A stretch of 64,000 nt of DNA, taken from the NCBI RefSeq assembly GCF_003628445.1, contig NZ_RBZO01000009.1, positions 1-64,000 on the forward strand. Direction: 5' to 3'. Within the stretch, counting starts at the first letter, position 1. Each line of letters starts with the position of its first letter. The translations under genes were made by a program, and so were the position numbers. Positions 60,404 to 64,000 of this stretch are shown in pieces. The DNA comes from Oceanobacillus bengalensis (GTDB taxonomy: Bacteria > Bacillota > Bacilli > Bacillales > Amphibacillaceae). The notes beneath the pieces are model-generated. The model had not been told where the DNA came from, did not search any database, and saw only the letters and a program-made list of their open reading frames with translations.

Positions 60404-62617
60404 TTAAGATTCCTCTTCTACCTGTTCTTCTTTTACTTCCTCTTCTAGGTTAGGGGGTTCGAGTTCTACACCTAAGTAGTCATCTGCCTGTACTGGGGTG
60501 CCTTCCGCTATACTCTGGGTCACAACAAAACCATTCCCAAATAGTTCTAACCTTAATTCCAGTAAATCACCTAAAATCGTTATATCACGCATTGACCAAT
60601 TTTTAACATTTGGCATTGTTGGATCATCTGTTATTAGGATAATCCGTTCTTGAGGAATTACACGGTCTCCCCCATCTACATTCGCATTTACAATCTTTTC
60701 TCCATTACCAACCACCGTTACGATCAATCCATTTTCTTTCAGGTTATCCGCAGTTTTTGCTGAATTCTCACCAATTATTTTTGGAAGCTCGATCAATTTA
60801 GACTGTTGGTCTTCCTCTTTATCTGGATCTATATTCAAGTAATGAAGGCTGTTTTCCATTACGTTCTTAAAGATAAATGATACTGGATCAGAACCAACCT
60901 CAGAATTTTCTAGTTCTGGTTGTTTAACCGATACATACATAACGAGCTTGGGGTCATCTATCGGAGCCATCCCGATAAAAGAAAACACATAATTTTCTCT
61001 CCCTTTAAGATATCCTCCTCCATCGGGGTTAGGAATCTCCGCAGTACCTGTCTTTCCACCTACGATATAATCATCAAGCTGATATTTTTTTCCAGAACCT
61101 TTTTCACTGTTCACAACCAGATCAAGTAGTTCTAAGACCTCGGTTGCCGTTGCTTCTGATATTGGTTGTCCTGCTACTTTCGTTGAATTCTCCTCCAATA
61201 CTTCACCAGTAGTAGAGTCAACAATTTTTTGGATAACATATGGCTTGACCATCTCTCCACCATTTGCTATAGCTGTTGAAGCTTTTAATAGTTGAATAGG
61301 GGTAAAGGTAGAACCTTGACCAAAGGATGCTGTAATTTTCTCTAGTGGCCAATTGTATAAGATTTTCCCTGTTACTTCACCTGGTAAATCTATTTCTGAC
61401 TCCTTATCTAGGTCAAAGGCATGCAAATACTCTAAAAACTTGTCTGTCCCTAATTTCTCCCAAACAAGTTTGGCTGCAGCAACATTTGAAGAACGAGCAA
61501 AACCTTCATCGTAGGGAATAACTCCCCAACCTTCTCCAGAATTATAATCACGAATCGCTTGTAGGGCTTCATTAGCCTTGTAACTTCCAGACTGGTACCC
61601 TTCATCTCCGTTATAGACACCTTCTTCAATCGCCGCTGCCCAAGTGATTATTTTCATTGTTGATCCTAATTCAAACGGAGTAGAAATTACATCATTATAC
61701 CAATTTTCAACATTTGCCGGGTTATTTGAATTATAACTAGGACGATTACCCATTGCTAAAATTTCACCCGTTTTTGGATTCATTACAACTGCTGAAATGC
61801 GTTCCGGATTATATTCTTCATCAACTTGTGTCAAAACATCTTCAACAAGGGTTTGAATTTTTTGATCGATAGTTAAATAAACATCGTCCCCATCACGTGG
61901 TTCCTTTATGATTTCATTTGGATCCAATAAGCGTTTATTATACTTATCCCGTTGATAAGAAATATAACCATCTTCCCCTTTTAGAATAGCATCCATTTCT
62001 TTTTCGATGCCTGCAATTCCAATAATGTCTTCCGTTACTTCACCATCTTCTTCCATTTCTGATTCTCTAGCAAAACCAATAATTTGTGAAGCGAACATAG
62101 CATTCGGGTAGTATCTTAAGGATTCTTCTTCAAAATTTATACCAGGGAGCTTTAGTTCAAGTATTTCATCCCTGGTTTGCTGAGAAAGATTCTTTCCAGC
62201 ATTTCCAAATTCAACTTGAAATCTATTATCCTCTATTCCATTCTGAATAGAGGATAATATTTCACTAGATTCCATTTCTAAAATAGGCGCTAAGGTTTCT
62301 GCCGTTTTAACAGGGTCGACGACATGTTTTGGATTATCTGGATCTACTGTATATTCTTCGTTTAGAATTGCATATAGTCGGTAAACTGGCATATCGTATG
62401 CAAGTGTCATTCCATTGTTATCAAAAATCTTCCCACGTTCTGCATCAATCGTATACGATGCTGTACGCTTTTGTTCCGCAAATTCATTCAGCGAAACACC
62501 CTGGATTTCAGCTGTTGCCTGAATATACATAAACCTTCCAGCAAGGACAACAAATACAAGTGAAAAAACGATAATTAATATTCCAGACATCAAGTGGGTT
62601 GTCTTATTTCTTCGCAT
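60404..62617 (-). CDS. pbpB: Division-specific class B penicillin-binding protein PbpB (FtsI)
   Basis: This 737-residue septal transpeptidase (PBP2B) partners with the divisome SEDS protein. It has one membrane helix (about 9-30), a PBP dimer domain, then the transpeptidase domain with STMK in FELGSTMKIITWAAAI (near 316), SSN in ARSSNVAAAKLVWEKLG and KTGTAE near 531. Two PASTA domains (about 600-715) and an acidic tail finish it. It follows ftsL by 12 bp. Confidence 0.95.
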   Translation of the reverse strand: MRRNKTTHLMSGILIIVFSLVFVVLAGRFMYIQATAEIQGVSLNEFAEQKRTASYTIDAERGKIFDNNGMTLAYDMPVYRLYAILNEEYTVDPDNPKHVVDPVKTAETLAPILEMESSEILSSIQNGIEDNRFQVEFGNAGKNLSQQTRDEILELKLPGINFEEESLRYYPNAMFASQIIGFARESEMEEDGEVTEDIIGIAGIEKEMDAILKGEDGYISYQRDKYNKRLLDPNEIIKEPRDGDDVYLTIDQKIQTLVEDVLTQVDEEYNPERISAVVMNPKTGEILAMGNRPSYNSNNPANVENWYNDVISTPFELGSTMKIITWAAAIEEGVYNGDEGYQSGSYKANEALQAIRDYNSGEGWGVIPYDEGFARSSNVAAAKLVWEKLGTDKFLEYLHAFDLDKESEIDLPGEVTGKILYNWPLEKITASFGQGSTFTPIQLLKASTAIANGGEMVKPYVIQKIVDSTTGEVLEENSTKVAGQPISEATATEVLELLDLVVNSEKGSGKKYQLDDYIVGGKTGTAEIPNPDGGGYLKGRENYVFSFIGMAPIDDPKLVMYVSVKQPELENSEVGSDPVSFIFKNVMENSLHYLNIDPDKEEDQQSKLIELPKIIGENSAKTADNLKENGLIVTVVGNGEKIVNANVDGGDRVIPQERIILITDDPTMPNVKNWSMRDITILGDLLELRLELFGNGFVVTQSIAEGTPVQADDYLGVELEPPNLEEEVKEEQVEEES

Positions 62618-62629
62618 GACAATCCCCCC

Positions 62630-63001
62630 CTAGTTATTAAATGTTTCTGCTTGTTTTACTTCCGTATCCTGAATTTTTAATCCTTTCTCCTTAGCCACTG
62701 CTAATATTCTCTCTGGACGACTTAATTCTTTCTGCTCAAAAACGAGTTCTTCGTTAATTACTGTTTGTGTTTTCACATGTTGTTCTAACACTTGTAAATC
62801 TCTGTTTAGCGTATCTGTTGTGGAAGAATAAGAAACCAAGAATATGCCCGCAATAATAAATACGGCAATGAATATGGTGTAAACAAGTTTTTCTCCTCTC
62901 GTTATCCAACCTTTTCTTTTCACTTTTGCGTGTTGTTTTTGATCAGTCTTTGGTGATTGTTTTGGTAACTGTTGCCAACTACGGGCATGTTCTGCACTCA
63001 T
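62630..63001 (-). CDS. ftsL: Cell division protein FtsL
   Basis: This 123-residue bitopic protein has a basic cytoplasmic tail (KTDQKQHAKVKRKGW), one membrane helix (about 38-60, VYTIFIAVFIIAGIFLVSY) and a leucine-zipper-like extracellular coiled coil ending ERILAVAKEKGLKIQDTEVKQ. It acts with DivIB and DivIC in the divisome. The frame is open to a GTG at 63013, but the ATG at 63001 overlaps the rsmH stop as TAATG and has GAAGGGTGG upstream. Confidence 0.92.
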   Translation of the reverse strand: MSAEHARSWQQLPKQSPKTDQKQHAKVKRKGWITRGEKLVYTIFIAVFIIAGIFLVSYSSTTDTLNRDLQVLEQHVKTQTVINEELVFEQKELSRPERILAVAKEKGLKIQDTEVKQAETFNN

Positions 63002-63978
63002 TATTTTTTCCACCCTTCTTTATAGATAAATTCCGCGTCCCATTGGTTAACCTTTTCTACAATTCGTAATTTCGCTGACCTTGACCTACGATTTTCTTCT
63101 AACTCATTTTCACTAGCTATAATTGGTTTTCTTGAAATTAATTTAAACGGTGCCTCAAAGCCTTTAGGTATGATTGGCAGATTTTTCGGAGTTTCCTTAT
63201 CTGTGCTCCACTTCTTAAATGCTTGTTTACACAAACGATCTTCTAGTGAATGGAACGTAATTACTACCACTCTCCCATTCATACTGACAACACGGGCTGC
63301 TTGATGGAGTGCTTCATTAAATGCCTCTAATTCATCATTTACAGCAATACGTAATGCTTGAAAAATCCGTTTGGCAGGGTGCCCACCCTTTCTTCTTGCT
63401 GGGGCAGGAATTGCTTCTTTTATTATTTCTACCAATTCATGCGTTGTTTCTATTTCCTTCGTTTTCCGATATGCCTCAATTTTGCGGGCAATTTGTTTTG
63501 AAAACTTTTCTTCACCATATTTAAAGAAAATTGCAACTAAATCATTATATGGCCAATGATTAACAATTTCAAAAGCAGTTAAGTCACCGGTTTGGTCCAT
63601 CCGCATATCAAGTTTCGCATCATGTTGATAACTGAAACCTCTTTCACCTCTATCTAACTGGGGCGAGGAAACACCAAGGTCAAATAGGATCCCATCAATA
63701 TGGTCTATATTGTTTTCTTGCAATTTTTCTGCTAAATATCTGAAATTAGAATGAATGAATAATACATTATTCTTATATCCTTCTAATCGTTTCTTGGCTG
63801 CATCTAATGCATCAAGGTCTTGGTCAAAAGCAACTAATAATCCATCCTCATTTAATCTTGATGCAATTACTTCTGAATGACCTCCAGCCCCTAATGTACA
63901 GTCTACATACGTACCATTAGGCTTAATAGCTAGTCCATTAATTGTTTCTTCTTTTAAAACACTATAATGTTTAAACAT
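63001..63978 (-). CDS. rsmH: 16S rRNA (cytosine-1402-N4)-methyltransferase RsmH (MraW)
   Basis: This 325-residue SAM-dependent enzyme methylates N4 of C1402 of 16S rRNA. It shows [19 protein letters not shown] (about 24-42), [30 protein letters not shown] (about 99-120) and [16 protein letters not shown]. The ATG at 63978 ([11 protein letters not shown]) is the family start, although the frame opens at 63990. It heads the dcw genes in this window; mraZ should lie just beyond the right edge. Confidence 0.95.
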   Translation of the reverse strand: MFKHYSVLKEETINGLAIKPNGTYVDCTLGAGGHSEVIASRLNEDGLLVAFDQDLDALDAAKKRLEGYKNNVLFIHSNFRYLAEKLQENNIDHIDGILFDLGVSSPQLDRGERGFSYQHDAKLDMRMDQTGDLTAFEIVNHWPYNDLVAIFFKYGEEKFSKQIARKIEAYRKTKEIETTHELVEIIKEAIPAPARRKGGHPAKRIFQALRIAVNDELEAFNEALHQAARVVSMNGRVVVITFHSLEDRLCKQAFKKWSTDKETPKNLPIIPKGFEAPFKLISRKPIIASENELEENRRSRSAKLRIVEKVNQWDAEFIYKEGWKK

Positions 63979-64000
63979 AATAACACCCACTTCATTTATT

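Overview
The window is chromosomal DNA from a low-GC, endospore-forming Bacillota of the Bacillaceae. The gene content and order look most like an Oceanobacillus/Virgibacillus-type halotolerant relative of Bacillus subtilis; that genus-level guess comes from protein flavour and synteny and was not searched. Evidence for sporulation includes spoVM, spoVD, a SpoVE-type SEDS gene and the spoIIGA-sigE-sigG block. Nearly all genes lie on the minus strand and follow B. subtilis order, so transcription runs from the right edge to the left.

From right to left: (1) 63978-47900 is the division and cell-wall (dcw) cluster: rsmH, ftsL, pbpB, spoVD, murE, murF, mraY, murD, spoVE, divIB, ftsA, ftsZ. (2) 47013-44444 holds spoIIGA-sigE-sigG, with a Spo0A-type promoter before spoIIGA and a sigma-F-type promoter before sigG. 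(3) 44312-40294 holds ylmC, ylmD, ylmE, sepF, ylmG, ylmH and divIVA, then a T-box leader, ileS, lspA and rluD. (4) 35478-25171 is the pyrimidine operon pyrR-pyrB-pyrC-carA-carB-pyrK-pyrD-pyrF-pyrE, with a promoter and two PyrR attenuators; most internal junctions overlap by 4 bases. (5) 24917-20561 is an accessory island: a methyltransferase with a divergent LysR regulator, a toxin-antitoxin pair, a frameshifted fragment of a Wadjet JetD-type protein, and a 0.7 kb block of nested repeats. (6) 20560-14518 holds rqcH (plus strand), a P-type calcium ATPase, remA, gmk and rpoZ. (7) 14418-333 holds coaBC, priA, fmt, rsmB, prpC, prkC, rsgA, rpe, thiN, spoVM, rpmB (plus strand), the Asp23 gene and fakA.

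Several genes that B. subtilis carries in these clusters are missing from their usual places: def, rlmN, yloC, pyrP, ylyA, murG, murB and the ylxW-ylxX-sbp group. murF is inside the dcw cluster instead of with ddl.

The least ordinary signal is non-coding. A family of dispersed structured repeats (intact copies near 1, 20.7, 20.9, 47.3 and 47.6 kb, remnants near 16.0, 25.0 and 37.0 kb) shares a core but has a terminal stem whose sequence changes between copies while staying complementary. A separate mini-element of 56-59 bp sits in three places, in both orientations, each time flanked by a 3-bp AGG duplication. One site can be compared directly with an unoccupied copy of the same host repeat inside this window. 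Functions of both are unknown.
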